A DNA stretch of 64,000 bases from Clostridium oryzae (GCF_002029235.1 NZ_MZGV01000001.1:124001-188000), one strand, 5' to 3'; positions 17,551 through 28,438 are shown, counted from the stretch's first letter. Notes: generated by a model not told the origin, from the sequence alone. A program made the numbers and translations.

Positions 17551-20373
17551 ATGAGAGAAACAATAAAAATCAAGGGTGCAAGAGTAAACAACTTAAAAAA
17601 TGTTAATTTGGAGATACCTAGAGATAAGTTGATAGTATTTACAGGTTTATCAGGTTCAGGAAAGTCTTCTTTGGCTTTTGATACGCTTTATGCGGAAGGG
17701 CAAAGAAGATATATAGAATCACTTTCTTCCTATGCAAGACAATTTCTTGGCCAAATGGATAAACCAGATGTGGATTACATTGAAGGATTATCGCCTTCAA
17801 TATCTATTGACCAGAAGACTACCAGTAGAAATCCACGTTCTACCGTTGGTACTGTTACTGAGATATTTGATTATTTAAGACTTTTATATGCAAGAATAGG
17901 AATTCCTCATTGTCCAAAATGCGGCAGGGAAATAAAGCAGCAGTCCGTGGATCAGATGGTAGATAAAATAATGCTGCTGCCTGAAAGAACAAAAATTCAG
18001 GTGATTGCTCCAGTAATAAGAGGCAGAAAAGGAGAACATGAAAAGGTACTAGACAGTATAAAGAAGAACGGATTCGTTAGAGCAAGAATTGACGGCGAGA
18101 TGTATGATCTTACAGAAGACACTATAGAATTGCAGAAGACAAAGAAACATACTATAGAAGCTGTAATAGACAGAATAGTAATCAAAAAAGATATACACGG
18201 AAGACTTTCAGATTCAATTGAAACAGCATTAAAACTAGCAGATGGGTTAGTTATAATAAACGTTATAGATGGAGAAGATATTCTATTCAGTGAGAAATTA
18301 TCCTGCCCGGATTGCGGTATAAGTATGGAAGAATTAGCACCTAGATTATTTTCATTTAATACACCTTTTGGTAAATGTGACTGCTGTGATGGTTTGGGAA
18401 CACTTATGGAAATTGATGAAAATTTGGTGGTACCTGATAGAAGCAAGAGTATTATGGAAGGAGCCATAGCCTATTGGAGAGAAGGAAGGCTTAAGGATGA
18501 TTCTTGGACATTCAGCGTGCTTAAGGCATTAAGTGAAAAGTATAAGTTTGATTTAAATACACCATTTAATAAATTACCTGATAAAATTGTTAATATTATT
18601 TTGTATGGTACTAATGGCGAGAAAATAAAAGTAAAATATAATAAGGAATTTTCAACTGGTGAATTCAACCATAGCTTTGAAGGCGTTATAAATGAAATGA
18701 AGAGAAGATATATGGAGACTGGATCGGATTACATTAAAACTGAAATTGAGCAGTTTATGAGCAATAATCCTTGTCCGAAATGTAAGGGAGCAAGATTGAG
18801 GCCGGAAGCATTGGCTGTTACAGTAGGAGATAAGAACATACACCAGTTCTGTCAAATGTCAATTAGAGATGAATTGAATTTTATTAATGGACTTGAACTT
18901 TCAGAAAAAAATAAGCTTATAAGTGCACAGATAGTAAAAGAGATTAACAGCCGATTAAGCTTTCTAGTGGATGTAGGATTAGATTATTTAAATCTTTCTA
19001 GAAGTGCAGGAACCTTGTCAGGAGGAGAATCACAAAGAATTAGATTAGCAACCCAGATAGGTTCAAGTTTAGTAGGTGTTTTATATATACTTGATGAACC
19101 AAGTATAGGATTGCATCAGAGAGATAATGATAAACTTATTGCTACATTAAAGCATTTAAGAGATATAGGAAATACCCTTGTAGTTGTTGAACATGATGAG
19201 GATACTATGAAGGCTGCTGATTATATTGTAGATATTGGGCCTGGAGCAGGTGAACACGGCGGCGAAGTAGTAGCAGCTGGTACTTTGAAGGACATAGAAA
19301 ATTGTAAGGAATCTATAACAGGACAATATTTGACTGGTGCAAAATCTATAGAGCTGCCTAAAGAGAGAAGAAAATGCCATGGAAAATGGATAAAGGTGAA
19401 AGGCGCTAAAGAGAATAACCTTAAAAATATTAATGTGAACTTTCCTATGGGAGTGTTCACAGCAGTAACTGGTGTTTCTGGTTCTGGTAAGAGCACACTG
19501 GTTAATGAAATTCTTTATAAGGGCTTATATAAACTCTTAGGTAATGCCAGAGTATATCCAGGAGCCTATAAGGAAATAATAGGTTATGAAAATATAGATA
19601 AGATAATAGATATAAATCAAAGTCCTATAGGAAGGACGCCAAGATCCAACCCTGCAACCTATACTGGCGTATTTGATATAATAAGAGAGACTTTTGCCAG
19701 CACTGCTGAAGCTAAAATGAGAGGATATAAATCAGGAAGATTTAGTTTTAACGTAAAAGGCGGAAGATGCGAAGCTTGTAGCGGTGATGGAATAATAAGA
19801 ATTGAAATGCAGTTTCTTTCTGATGTCTATGTACCTTGCGAAGTATGTAAAGGAAAAAGATATAACAGAGAAACATTAGAGGTTAAATACAAGAACAAGA
19901 ATATTGCAGAAGTACTTGATATGACTGTTGAAGAGGCTCTTAGCTTCTTTGAAAATATACCTAGGATTAAAAATAAAATGCAGACGCTTTATGATGTAGG
20001 GCTTGGATATATTAGACTTGGTCAACCTTCTACACAACTGTCTGGAGGAGAGGCTCAGAGAATTAAGCTAGCATATGAACTTTCTAAAAAGTCAACGGGA
20101 AATACTCTTTATATACTAGATGAGCCAACTACAGGACTTCATGTGGATGATGTAAGCAGACTTGTGGATATATTACAGAGACTTGTGGATATGGGAAATA
20201 CAGTAGTAGTAATCGAGCATAATCTAGACGTAATTAAATGTGCGGATTATATAATAGATTTAGGACCGGAAGGCGGGGACAATGGTGGTACAATCATTGC
20301 AGAAGGCACGCCGGAGCAAATTTGCAAGAAAGAACAGTCATATACAGGACAATACCTCAAAAAAATGTTATAA
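17551..20373 (+). CDS. uvrA: Excinuclease ABC subunit A
   Basis: A 940-residue damage-recognition ATPase with two ABC modules. The first Walker A is GLSGSGKSS (about 31-39) and the second GVSGSGKST (about 640). Signatures LSGGESQR and LSGGEAQR and both Walker B boxes ([24 protein letters not shown]) are intact. Zinc sites CPKCG, CPDCG, CPKCKG and CEACSGDG...CEVCKGKR are visible. The length is normal for the family. Start ATG at 17551 is preceded by a weak GGAACTGAGG. Confidence 0.98.
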   Translation: MRETIKIKGARVNNLKNVNLEIPRDKLIVFTGLSGSGKSSLAFDTLYAEGQRRYIESLSSYARQFLGQMDKPDVDYIEGLSPSISIDQKTTSRNPRSTVGTVTEIFDYLRLLYARIGIPHCPKCGREIKQQSVDQMVDKIMLLPERTKIQVIAPVIRGRKGEHEKVLDSIKKNGFVRARIDGEMYDLTEDTIELQKTKKHTIEAVIDRIVIKKDIHGRLSDSIETALKLADGLVIINVIDGEDILFSEKLSCPDCGISMEELAPRLFSFNTPFGKCDCCDGLGTLMEIDENLVVPDRSKSIMEGAIAYWREGRLKDDSWTFSVLKALSEKYKFDLNTPFNKLPDKIVNIILYGTNGEKIKVKYNKEFSTGEFNHSFEGVINEMKRRYMETGSDYIKTEIEQFMSNNPCPKCKGARLRPEALAVTVGDKNIHQFCQMSIRDELNFINGLELSEKNKLISAQIVKEINSRLSFLVDVGLDYLNLSRSAGTLSGGESQRIRLATQIGSSLVGVLYILDEPSIGLHQRDNDKLIATLKHLRDIGNTLVVVEHDEDTMKAADYIVDIGPGAGEHGGEVVAAGTLKDIENCKESITGQYLTGAKSIELPKERRKCHGKWIKVKGAKENNLKNINVNFPMGVFTAVTGVSGSGKSTLVNEILYKGLYKLLGNARVYPGAYKEIIGYENIDKIIDINQSPIGRTPRSNPATYTGVFDIIRETFASTAEAKMRGYKSGRFSFNVKGGRCEACSGDGIIRIEMQFLSDVYVPCEVCKGKRYNRETLEVKYKNKNIAEVLDMTVEEALSFFENIPRIKNKMQTLYDVGLGYIRLGQPSTQLSGGEAQRIKLAYELSKKSTGNTLYILDEPTTGLHVDDVSRLVDILQRLVDMGNTVVVIEHNLDVIKCADYIIDLGPEGGDNGGTIIAEGTPEQICKKEQSYTGQYLKKML

Positions 20374-20387
20374 TCAATATGTATTTT

Positions 20388-20415
20388 AAACTAGCATTTT
20401 ATAATGCTAGTTTTT
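20388..20415 (+). terminator. Terminator of uvrBA
   Basis: AAACTAGCATT pairs with AATGCTAGTTT around a TTAT loop and runs into TTTTT, directly behind uvrA. Confidence 0.85.
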
Positions 20416-20440
20416 AAGAATGATTTTGGCAGGTGATAAG

Positions 20441-20875
20441 ATGGATTTAACAAAGATGTTAACACCCATATTTAGTATTGTATTTATCATTATAGTGTAT
20501 TTTATTATTATTACTGCATTAAAAATAATGAATAGTGATGTTAAAAATGGGGATAAGAAAAAAATATTAAAAAAATCACTTGGACTTGAGGTTATGTCTA
20601 CCAGTGAAGGTTCCAATGTAAAGAAAGGAAGTATTGTTCCTATTGGAGGAGTTGTTACAATAGGAAGACATGAAGATAATTCTGTGATCTTGAAGGATCC
20701 TTATGTTTCGGGTTATCATGCTAAGATATTTGTAAAAAATAAAGATTGTTACGTTGAAGACATGGGAAGTACAAATGGTACTTTTCTAAATGAAGAAAAG
20801 GTAAAAACTAAAACCGTATTGGAAATAGGGGATGAGATATCTATAGGAAATACGCTGTTAAAGGTTATAGGGTAA
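20441..20875 (+). CDS. Membrane-anchored FHA domain protein
   Basis: A 144-residue protein with an N-terminal membrane helix (about 10-28, rich in I, V and F) and a C-terminal forkhead-associated domain (about 65-144). The FHA signature residues are clear: VVTIGRHEDNSVIL, YVSGYHAKIF and DMGSTNGTFLNEEKV. Such domains bind phosphothreonine, so the protein probably couples Ser/Thr kinase signalling to wall synthesis by the next two genes. AGGTGAT sets the start at 20441 over an upstream ATG at 20420. It lies 13 bases from the FtsW/RodA gene. Confidence 0.9.
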   Translation: MDLTKMLTPIFSIVFIIIVYFIIITALKIMNSDVKNGDKKKILKKSLGLEVMSTSEGSNVKKGSIVPIGGVVTIGRHEDNSVILKDPYVSGYHAKIFVKNKDCYVEDMGSTNGTFLNEEKVKTKTVLEIGDEISIGNTLLKVIG

Positions 20876-20888
20876 AGGTTGTGATATT

Positions 20889-22088
20889 ATGAGAACAAGA
20901 AGAGGTGAATTTAAGCTCTTAATGCTTACTTACCTTCTTACAATTGCTGTGTTTGGAAATTTGGCAATTTTAAAACAGCCCATTGATACTGGGGCGATAA
21001 TTATGGGTGCCATAATATTTGTATTGGTTACCTATGCTTATTTTATAATTAGAAAATTTTTTCCTGATGGAGATAAATTTATATTGCAGTTTGCTGCAAT
21101 TTTTTCAGTAATTGGCATAGCCATGATATATAGGTTAAAACCAGCATATGCTATAAGGCAGGTAATTTGGTTTACTATAGGTGTTACTATGTTTGTACTC
21201 ATAATAGTAATACTGCCGAATATAAAATCATTTGTTAAATATAAACGCATATATATGATTATAACGCTTATATTTATGGCAATGGCTACTTTTATTGGAA
21301 GAGATGTTTACGGTGCTAAGAACTGGGTGTTTATAGGAGGCTTTGGCTTTCAGCCATCAGAGATTGGAAAACTATTTTTTGTAGCATATTTAGCTGCGGC
21401 ATTAAAGGATTATAAGGATTTTAAAAATCTTATTGAGCCTGCATTAGTTGTTATGGCTACATTAGGTTTTATGGTGCTTCAAAGAGATTTAGGCTCTGCC
21501 CTTTTATTTTTTGGCATATCTATTACGATGCTCTATATTGCTACGTCAAAAGCAAAATATATAGTAGTGTGCATTATTCTTTTTGCAATAGGTGCATTTG
21601 TGAGTTATAAACTTTTTGGGCATGTTAGGGTTAGAGTTGATATATGGCTGAATCCATGGGAGGATCCGACGAAAAAAGGCTTCCAATTAGTTCAATCTCT
21701 GATTGCTATAGCTTCAGGGGGATTTTTAGGTACTGGTCTAGGAATGGGACATCCAGGCTTTGTTCCAGTAGCTGATAGTGATTTTATATTTGCTGCTATT
21801 TGTGAGGAATTTGGAGTATTTGTAGGTTTTGGCATAATGATTTTCTACTTCCTGTTATTTTATAGGTGTATGAGAATATCATTATTTGTAGAGGATAAAT
21901 TTACTCAGCTTTTAGTAGTTGGTTATAGTGCAATGATTGCAACACAGGCACTTGTTATTATTGGAGGTGTAGTAGGGGCTATACCGCTTACTGGTATAAC
22001 TTTGCCGTTGATAAGTAAGGGAGGAAGTTCTATGTTTTCAATATTCTTCGCCTTAGGAATATTACAAAAGGCTTCTGAAGGTGAATGA
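20889..22088 (+). CDS. FtsW/RodA/SpoVE family SEDS glycosyltransferase
   Basis: A 399-residue polytopic membrane protein with about ten helices. Family hallmarks are GAKNWVFIGGFGFQPSEIGK, LQRDLGSALLFFG and the C-terminal PLTGITLPLISKGGSSM. SEDS proteins polymerise peptidoglycan glycan strands together with a class B PBP. Its partner is encoded 16 bases downstream. Which of division, elongation or sporulation it serves cannot be told from sequence; the FHA-SEDS-PBP order is typical of clostridia and actinobacteria. Confidence 0.95.
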   Translation: MRTRRGEFKLLMLTYLLTIAVFGNLAILKQPIDTGAIIMGAIIFVLVTYAYFIIRKFFPDGDKFILQFAAIFSVIGIAMIYRLKPAYAIRQVIWFTIGVTMFVLIIVILPNIKSFVKYKRIYMIITLIFMAMATFIGRDVYGAKNWVFIGGFGFQPSEIGKLFFVAYLAAALKDYKDFKNLIEPALVVMATLGFMVLQRDLGSALLFFGISITMLYIATSKAKYIVVCIILFAIGAFVSYKLFGHVRVRVDIWLNPWEDPTKKGFQLVQSLIAIASGGFLGTGLGMGHPGFVPVADSDFIFAAICEEFGVFVGFGIMIFYFLLFYRCMRISLFVEDKFTQLLVVGYSAMIATQALVIIGGVVGAIPLTGITLPLISKGGSSMFSIFFALGILQKASEGE

Positions 22089-22104
22089 TTAAGGAGAGGA
22101 TAAC

Positions 22105-23520
22105 ATGGGAGATTTATCTAAAAATATAAAGAAAGTTTTGATAGTCTATTTGATGCTTTTTATATGCTTAATTTCATATTTTACTTACTTCGTTGTAGCA
22201 AAGGGACCAGGTATAGCTAAGAGTACATATAATAAGCGATTGTGGGCTAAGAGAAACGAAGTGCTTAGAGGAACTATATACGATAGAAAAATGAATGCAT
22301 TAACTAAAAGTAAAAAGATAAGCACATTAAATCAGAAAAGAGAATATACTGGAGGAGCTGTATTTGCTCATGCATTAGGATATGTAGATCCTGTTTATGG
22401 TATTACAGGATTGGAAAATAAATATGATTCTCAGCTTATGGCAGATAATAGTTTAAATTTTGTTCAGCTGTGGAAGAATAAGGGGAAAAACAGAAAGAAA
22501 GTTGGAAATAGTTTAAAGACTACGCTGGATTCTAAAATACAGAAAACAGCTTATAATTTACTGGGGAATAGAAAAGGTGCGGTAGTGGTTCTTAATCCAT
22601 CCACTGGAGAGATACTAGCTATGGTTTCCAAACCTTCCTTCAATCCTAACGACTTAAAAAAAACCTGGAAATCAATAAATACTAATCCTCACAGACCGCT
22701 TCTCAACAGGGCTGTTTCAGGTTTATATCCGCCTGGATCTTCATTTAAAATAATAACAACAGCTTCTTCGCTTGAAAATATAAGCGGAATTGAGCAAAGA
22801 ACTATTAATGATACAGGAAAACTAGTGTTAAATAGAAAGTATTCATTGAGAAATTTCGGAGGGCATGCTTACGGGGTTTTAAATATAGATAGAGCTTTTA
22901 CTAAGTCCAGCAATGTGTTTTTCGGTCAGATGGCTCTAGAGTTGGGTAATGATAAATTAAGAGCTACGGCAGAAAAATTTATGTTTAATAAAGATATTAC
23001 AGGTAATGGAATTGTTATAGATAAAAGCAGATTTCCCGAACTTAAGAGTTATGAAAAAGGTAATATAGCACAAAGCGGAATAGGTCAGGCAAGTGTGTTA
23101 GCTACTCCTATGGAAATGGCAATGGTAACTTCAGCTATTGCTAATGAAGGAGTTATGATGCAGCCTCGTATTGTAGATCAGATATTAACTTACGATGGGA
23201 AACCACTTTCATCTGTAGAAAATAAAGAACTTACTACAGCTGTTTCAACTGATATTGCAGATAAGATTAAAGGCTATATGCGAAATGTTGTAACTTCAGG
23301 TACAGGAAGAGCAGCTGCAGTGCAGGGAATAGAAGTTGCCGGGAAAACAGGTACAGCTGATCATGGTAAAAAAGGAACTACACCTCATTCCTGGTTTGTT
23401 GGTTTTGCACCTTACAATAAACCTACAGTGGCTTTGGCGGTTCTTGTAGAAGATGGAGGACAGGGAGGAATAGCAGCAGCACAGGTTGCCTCAGGTGTAT
23501 TTAAAGCAGCATTGAAGTAG
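22105..23520 (+). CDS. Class B penicillin-binding protein (PbpA-like transpeptidase)
   Basis: A 471-residue enzyme that cross-links peptidoglycan. One N-terminal helix (about 11-33) anchors it outside the membrane, a short N-terminal domain follows (LRGTIYDRKMNALT), and the transpeptidase domain holds SxxK with nucleophile S212 (PPGSSFK), SxN in TKSSNVF and KTG in VAGKTGTAD. It is shorter than typical PBP2 proteins and close in length to PbpA-type enzymes. It forms an operon with the FHA and SEDS genes; uvrC follows after 25 bases. Confidence 0.95.
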   Translation: MGDLSKNIKKVLIVYLMLFICLISYFTYFVVAKGPGIAKSTYNKRLWAKRNEVLRGTIYDRKMNALTKSKKISTLNQKREYTGGAVFAHALGYVDPVYGITGLENKYDSQLMADNSLNFVQLWKNKGKNRKKVGNSLKTTLDSKIQKTAYNLLGNRKGAVVVLNPSTGEILAMVSKPSFNPNDLKKTWKSINTNPHRPLLNRAVSGLYPPGSSFKIITTASSLENISGIEQRTINDTGKLVLNRKYSLRNFGGHAYGVLNIDRAFTKSSNVFFGQMALELGNDKLRATAEKFMFNKDITGNGIVIDKSRFPELKSYEKGNIAQSGIGQASVLATPMEMAMVTSAIANEGVMMQPRIVDQILTYDGKPLSSVENKELTTAVSTDIADKIKGYMRNVVTSGTGRAAAVQGIEVAGKTGTADHGKKGTTPHSWFVGFAPYNKPTVALAVLVEDGGQGGIAAAQVASGVFKAALK

Positions 23521-23545
23521 TAAACATAAAAGGAGAGAAATTTCA

Positions 23546-25414
23546 ATGTTTGATTTTGAATATCAATTAAAGATACTCCCCGATAGACCTGGAGTATACA
23601 TTATGAAGAACAGCCTTGGAGAAGTTATATACGTAGGTAAGGCTAAAATACTGAAAAATCGTGTAAGACAATATTTTCAGCATAATGTTAATCATACTAC
23701 AAAAGTTAAAGCTATGATTAAGAATATAGCTGAATTTGAATATATAGTTACAGATTCTGAAAAGGAAGCACTGATTCTGGAGTGTAATCTGATAAAGAAG
23801 TATCGTCCAAGGTATAACATCCTTTTGAAGGATGATAAACATTATCCTTTTATTAAAATCACAACAAATGAAGAATTTCCAAGAGCGTTTGTTACAAGAA
23901 ATTATGTTAAGGATGGAAATAAATATTTTGGACCATACCCGGATGCATCTAGTGTCCACGAGACTTTAGATACAATTAAAATGATATTTCCGCTTAGAAA
24001 TTGCAAGAAGAACATCAGTGAGAATTCTCCTAAGTTCAGGGCATGTCTCAATTATCATATTGGACTTTGTAAAGCGCCATGTGAACATCTTATCAGCCGT
24101 AAAGAGTATTCTGAAATTGTGCAGGATGTTATTAATTTACTTTCTGGCAGTGATACTAAGGTTGTGAAAGTTATGGAAAAATCAATGCTGGAAGCTTCTG
24201 AAAATTTAGAGTTTGAAAAGGCAGCAGCGTTTAGAGATAAAATAAATGCTCTTAAGAAAATACGTGAAAAGCAAAAGATTATAATTGGAAATTTTGAAGA
24301 TGAAGATTATATAGATCTATATAGTGATGACAAAGATACTTGTGTTCAGGTTTTCTTTTTAAGACAGGGAAAGATAGTTGGAAGAGAACATTATATGTTG
24401 GAGGATACTGCTGAGGAAAGAGTTGAGTCTGTCATATCACAATTTATAAAAGAGTTTTACGGCGGTACTCCGTTTTTTCCTGCACATATATATGTTCCTG
24501 AAGTTGAGGATAGTGATTTATTAGAAGAGTGGCTATCTGCCAGAAAAGGCAGTAAGGTAGATATAAAAGTACCTAAAAGAGGAGAAAAGAAATCACTTTT
24601 AGATATGGTGAAGAATAATGCAAAAATTACTCTTGAACAATTCAAAACAAAGCTGATAAAAGATAAGCAGATGAATGAAACGGCAATACGTCAATTATCA
24701 GAGGTGCTAGAGCTTGATGATGTGCCACATAGAATAGAATCTTATGATATTTCTAATATACAGGGATTCGATTCTGTTGGAAGTATGGTGGTATTTGAAG
24801 AAGGCAAACCTAAGAATAGTGATTACAGAAGGTTTAAAATAAAAACTGTTCAAGGCGCAAATGATTATGATAGTATGAGAGAAATATTAGATAGAAGATT
24901 TAGTCATGGTATTGAGGAGATTAAAAGTATTCAGCAGAGGAACTTACAGTACAGTATGGGAAAATTTTGTATTTTTCCTGATGTAATATTAATGGACGGT
25001 GGAAGAGGACAAGTTAATATAGCTCTTCAGGTACTTGAAAAATACGGTATAAATATTCCTGTATGCGGAATGGTTAAAGACGATAAGCATAATACTAGAG
25101 GACTTATATATAATAATGAGGAATTGCCGATATCAAGCAATTCTGAAGTTATGAAGCTTATAACTAGAATTCAAGATGAAGTGCATAGATTTGCAATATC
25201 CTATCATAGAACTTTAAGAGATAAAAGGGTGCTTCATTCATTGTTGGATGAAATACCTGGTATAGGAGAGAAAAGAAGGAAAGAATTGCTTAAAAAATTT
25301 GGATCCGTCAATAATATTAAAGATGCTACATTTGAGGAATTGACTGAGACACCATCTATAGATAGAAAAGCGGCAGAAAGTATAATAAATTTTTTTACTT
25401 CTAGCAAGTCATAG
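23546..25414 (+). CDS. uvrC: Excinuclease ABC subunit C
   Basis: A 622-residue endonuclease that makes both incisions in nucleotide excision repair. The GIY-YIG domain (about 12-95; PGVYIMKNSLGEVIYVGKAK), central UVR motif (about 200-240, MLEASENLEFEKAAAFRD), RNase H-like C-terminal nuclease (IESYDISNIQGFDSVGSMVVF, MDGGRGQVN) and helix-hairpin-helix pair (IPGIGEKRRKELLKKFGS) are all present. AGGAGAG precedes the start. All three uvr genes lie within 10 kb of each other here. Confidence 0.98.
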   Translation: MFDFEYQLKILPDRPGVYIMKNSLGEVIYVGKAKILKNRVRQYFQHNVNHTTKVKAMIKNIAEFEYIVTDSEKEALILECNLIKKYRPRYNILLKDDKHYPFIKITTNEEFPRAFVTRNYVKDGNKYFGPYPDASSVHETLDTIKMIFPLRNCKKNISENSPKFRACLNYHIGLCKAPCEHLISRKEYSEIVQDVINLLSGSDTKVVKVMEKSMLEASENLEFEKAAAFRDKINALKKIREKQKIIIGNFEDEDYIDLYSDDKDTCVQVFFLRQGKIVGREHYMLEDTAEERVESVISQFIKEFYGGTPFFPAHIYVPEVEDSDLLEEWLSARKGSKVDIKVPKRGEKKSLLDMVKNNAKITLEQFKTKLIKDKQMNETAIRQLSEVLELDDVPHRIESYDISNIQGFDSVGSMVVFEEGKPKNSDYRRFKIKTVQGANDYDSMREILDRRFSHGIEEIKSIQQRNLQYSMGKFCIFPDVILMDGGRGQVNIALQVLEKYGINIPVCGMVKDDKHNTRGLIYNNEELPISSNSEVMKLITRIQDEVHRFAISYHRTLRDKRVLHSLLDEIPGIGEKRRKELLKKFGSVNNIKDATFEELTETPSIDRKAAESIINFFTSSKS

Positions 25415-25508
25415 GCAGCAATTAAGGAAAAATCTTTATTCTTGATTGCTCATATGCTGCAAAAAATGCAGGTTATATTGAATTATACGCTACAAAATTG
25501 AACTTTTA

Positions 25509-25517
25509 TGCTATACT
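25509..25517 (+). promoter_or_regulatory. Extended -10 promoter before murB
   Basis: TGCTATACT at 25509-25517 combines the TGn extension with a near-consensus -10; the -35 region is weak. It lies about 57 bases before the murB start. Confidence 0.45.
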
Positions 25518-25573
25518 ACATAAGGGGGAAGTATAAATTATATATTTTAGAACTTTAGGTTAGGGGAAAGTTT

Positions 25574-26509
25574 ATGAACGTATTTTTAAAATTTATACCA
25601 GATATTGTATCTTTAGCAGGTAAAGACAATGTTTTTGTAGATGAAAAAATGAGTAATCATACATCTTTTAAGGTTGGCGGACCTGTAGATATACTGGTTA
25701 CACCAGAAAGCAAGGAAATTGTAAGAGAACTTATAAACTTCTTTAAAGAGAAAAAAATTCCTTTCTACGTCATGGGTAATGGTTCAAACATGCTTGTGAA
25801 AGACGGCGGAATAAGAGGAGCTATAATTAAATTAGTTAAACTGAATAACATAACTTTGGAAAAGAACAAAGTAATTGCAGAAAGTGGCGCACTATTAAGC
25901 GATGTATCTGATTTTGCTATGAATAGCAATCTGACTGGTTTTGAATTTGCTTGTGGTATCCCTGGATGTGTAGGGGGAGCAGTAGCGATGAATGCCGGTG
26001 CATATATAGGTGAAATAAGGGATATCATAGAAAGTGCATTAGTTGTGGATACAGAGGGAAGTTGCAGGAGAATATATAAAGATGATCTTGAACTAAGCTA
26101 TAGAAACAGCATAATACTTAAGAACAATTATACTGTTTTAGAAGCAGTTTTCGAATTGAAAGACGGAATATATGAAGAGATAAAAAGTACCGTAGAAGAT
26201 TTTCAGCGTCGAAGAAGAGAAAAGCAGCCATTAGAGTATCCTTCAGCTGGCAGTACTTTTAAAAGGCCGGAAGGGCATTATGCCGGAAAATTGATTCAGG
26301 ATGCAGGTATGCAGGGAAAAGCAGTAGGCGGCGCTCAAGTTTCGAACAAACATTCAGGTTTCATTATTAATAAGAATAATGCTACTGCAGACGACATACT
26401 CAATCTTATAGAACTTGTTCAAAAGAATGTTTTGGAAATGTTTCAGGTCAAGCTAAAACCTGAGGTTAGAATAATGGGACAAGAAAAAAGAGAAAAGAGA
26501 AAAGAGTAA
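25574..26509 (+). CDS. murB: UDP-N-acetylenolpyruvoylglucosamine reductase
   Basis: A 311-residue FAD enzyme that makes UDP-MurNAc. The FAD-binding domain shows NHTSFKVGGPVDIL and VMGNGSNMLVKDGG; GCVGGAVAMNAGAYIGEI is the type-II hallmark. The catalytic Ser is in PSAGSTFKRP, and the closing LKPEVRIMG holds the catalytic Glu. The last residues (QEKREKRKE) are encoded by the purine arm of a palindromic repeat that also provides the stop codon and terminator, so the native C-terminus has been replaced. The enzyme core is complete. Confidence 0.97.
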   Translation: MNVFLKFIPDIVSLAGKDNVFVDEKMSNHTSFKVGGPVDILVTPESKEIVRELINFFKEKKIPFYVMGNGSNMLVKDGGIRGAIIKLVKLNNITLEKNKVIAESGALLSDVSDFAMNSNLTGFEFACGIPGCVGGAVAMNAGAYIGEIRDIIESALVVDTEGSCRRIYKDDLELSYRNSIILKNNYTVLEAVFELKDGIYEEIKSTVEDFQRRRREKQPLEYPSAGSTFKRPEGHYAGKLIQDAGMQGKAVGGAQVSNKHSGFIINKNNATADDILNLIELVQKNVLEMFQVKLKPEVRIMGQEKREKRKE

Positions 26510-26647
26510 AGAGAAAAATTATGGAGAGAATTCAGCTTGGCTGAATTCTTTTTTATAAGAAGAAAAGCTTCCCATTTGGGAAGTTTTTCTTCTGAAATTC
26601 GGCACGGCCGAATTTCTACCTTAACTTTTCTCTCTACTCTTTTCTCT
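26483..26647. repeat. Short palindromic repeat (derivative 3), bidirectional terminator
   Basis: A purine arm (26483-26520) and complementary pyrimidine arm (26617-26647) enclose three hairpins: AGAATTCAGC/GCTGAATTCT (26527-26549) followed by a T run, a 16-base hairpin centred on CTTCCC/GGGAAG (26558-26593), and GAAATTCGGC/GCCGAATTTC (26594-26616). It fills the gap between the convergent murB and ABC exporter genes. The first hairpin plus its T run is a good terminator for murB, and the pyrimidine arm reaches the stop codon of the opposing gene. Confidence 0.8.
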
Positions 26648-28438
26648 TTAGATGGCTTCTAAAAATTTATACTGTGATGTATATAGTTCGTAGTAATTTC
26701 CTTTAAGCTCCATTAGCTCTTCATGAGTACCTTTTTCTACAATAGAGCCTTTATCTATGTACATAATAAGCTTTGAGTTCTTTATAGTAGAAAGTCTGTG
26801 AGCTATTATAAAAGAGGTTCTTCCTTTTAGAAGTTCTTGAAGCCCCTGTTGCAATAATATTTCTGTGTTTGTGTCAATACTTGAGGTAGCTTCATCTAGT
26901 ATTAGTATTGCAGGATTGGCTAAAAGTGCTCTGGCGAAGGCTATAAGCTGTCTTTGACCAGCAGATAATCTTGAACCTCTTTCATTTACATAGGTATAAT
27001 AGCCATTTTCCATATCTTTAATGAATTCATGTGCACGAACTACTTTAGCAGCTTCGATTACTTCTTCATCGGTAGCATCTAATTTACCATAGCGTATATT
27101 ATCCATTATTGAACCAGAGAATATAAAAGAGTCCTGAAGCATTACGCCCATTTGGCTTCTTAATGAATTCAATGTCACTGAGCTGATATCAACGCCATCG
27201 ATAAGGACTTTTCCCTCGTCAATATTATAAAATCTACTAAGCAGATTTATAATAGTAGTTTTACCTGCGCCTGTAGGCCCTACTAATGCTACACTATGAC
27301 CAGGAGGGACACTAAAGTTGATATCATTTAGAATCTTGTGGCCCGGATCGTAAGAAAAGTTTACATTTTCAAATTCAACAGTGCCATTGATTACTGGCAT
27401 TTGTATGGCATTCTCTTTATCTTTTACTGTAACTTCTTCATCCAGCGTTTCAAAGATACGTTCAAGATAGGATAAACCATTTATTATTGAATTATAAGTA
27501 TTTGCAATGTTGGAGATTGGTGCCCAAAATCTGCTCATATATCCTAAGAAAGCTACCAATACACCTATTGAAACATCGGAAGCTCCACCGTTAAGCCAGG
27601 TTATACCTAAAACATATATACAGCATATAACTATGTTGGAGATATTATCAACAAAAGGTGATACGAGAAATTGTATTCTTATGCATCGCATCCAGGCTTT
27701 TTTGTAGCCTCCATTTAATTCTAGAAAAATGTCCATGTTAGTATTTTCTCTTGCAAAAGCCTGAGTTACTTTAACACCACAGATACTTTCATGAATGTAT
27801 GCATTTAAATTGGACAATTTATTGTTAAGGCGTCTCCAGGATTTTCTCTGCAAGGTTTTAATAACAAAAGCTACAGCAATTAAAAATGGCATTGAAGCAA
27901 GGCAGATAAGTGTAAGGCGCACATTAATAGCAAACATAAATGCGATTATTATAATCAGTGTAAACATATCAGTAAATAGATTTATTATACCTGTGGATAG
28001 CAAATCACTAAGACTGTTTACGTAATTTACTACTCTAACTAAGATTTTTCCATGGGGTCTTGTATCATAATATGTGAAAGGAAGTTCCTGAAGGTGTTCG
28101 AATAAATCTTTTCTCATATTTAAGATAATGTCTTGACCAACATGATTCATTTTATTTATTTTAAATTGAAGACCTGCTGAATTAATTATCTGAGATAAAA
28201 AATATATAACAGATAATATTAACAATCCCTTTACATCTTTATTAGGAATAGTCGTATCCAGTGCTACCTTGGTAAGGTAAGGCCCAAGCATATTAATGGC
28301 GGCACAGAATAGCATCAATATGGTAGTTATAATAATTTCCTTTTTGTATGGAATGACATACTTTACAACTCTTCTCAGGTAGTGTATATTTACACTAGAA
28401 TTTAAATCCTCGTCCATGTCGAATTTATTTCTAGCCAT
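26648..28438 (-). CDS. ABC exporter half-transporter, permease plus ATPase (subunit B)
   Basis: A 596-residue type IV exporter subunit: six membrane helices in residues 1-320, then the ATPase (about 350-590). Walker A is GPTGAGKTT and Walker B ILILDEATSS with the catalytic Glu. The signature is LSAGQ instead of LSGGQ. Its partner subunit has the complementary defect, so the pair should form a heterodimer with one competent and one degenerate ATP site, as in BmrCD or TM287/288. The gene starts 8 bases inside the upstream partner. Likely substrates are drugs or lipids. Confidence 0.93.
   Translation of the reverse strand: MARNKFDMDEDLNSSVNIHYLRRVVKYVIPYKKEIIITTILMLFCAAINMLGPYLTKVALDTTIPNKDVKGLLILSVIYFLSQIINSAGLQFKINKMNHVGQDIILNMRKDLFEHLQELPFTYYDTRPHGKILVRVVNYVNSLSDLLSTGIINLFTDMFTLIIIIAFMFAINVRLTLICLASMPFLIAVAFVIKTLQRKSWRRLNNKLSNLNAYIHESICGVKVTQAFARENTNMDIFLELNGGYKKAWMRCIRIQFLVSPFVDNISNIVICCIYVLGITWLNGGASDVSIGVLVAFLGYMSRFWAPISNIANTYNSIINGLSYLERIFETLDEEVTVKDKENAIQMPVINGTVEFENVNFSYDPGHKILNDINFSVPPGHSVALVGPTGAGKTTIINLLSRFYNIDEGKVLIDGVDISSVTLNSLRSQMGVMLQDSFIFSGSIMDNIRYGKLDATDEEVIEAAKVVRAHEFIKDMENGYYTYVNERGSRLSAGQRQLIAFARALLANPAILILDEATSSIDTNTEILLQQGLQELLKGRTSFIIAHRLSTIKNSKLIMYIDKGSIVEKGTHEELMELKGNYYELYTSQYKFLEAI

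Noticed and set aside
17997..18467. 156-residue minus-strand frame inside uvrA
   Set aside because: Antisense to a highly conserved region of uvrA, with no supporting start signals.
25418..25449. Terminator behind uvrC
   Set aside because: GCAATTAAG/CTTGATTGC can pair over 9 bp but the next bases are CATATGCTGC with no T run, so it was left out of the features.
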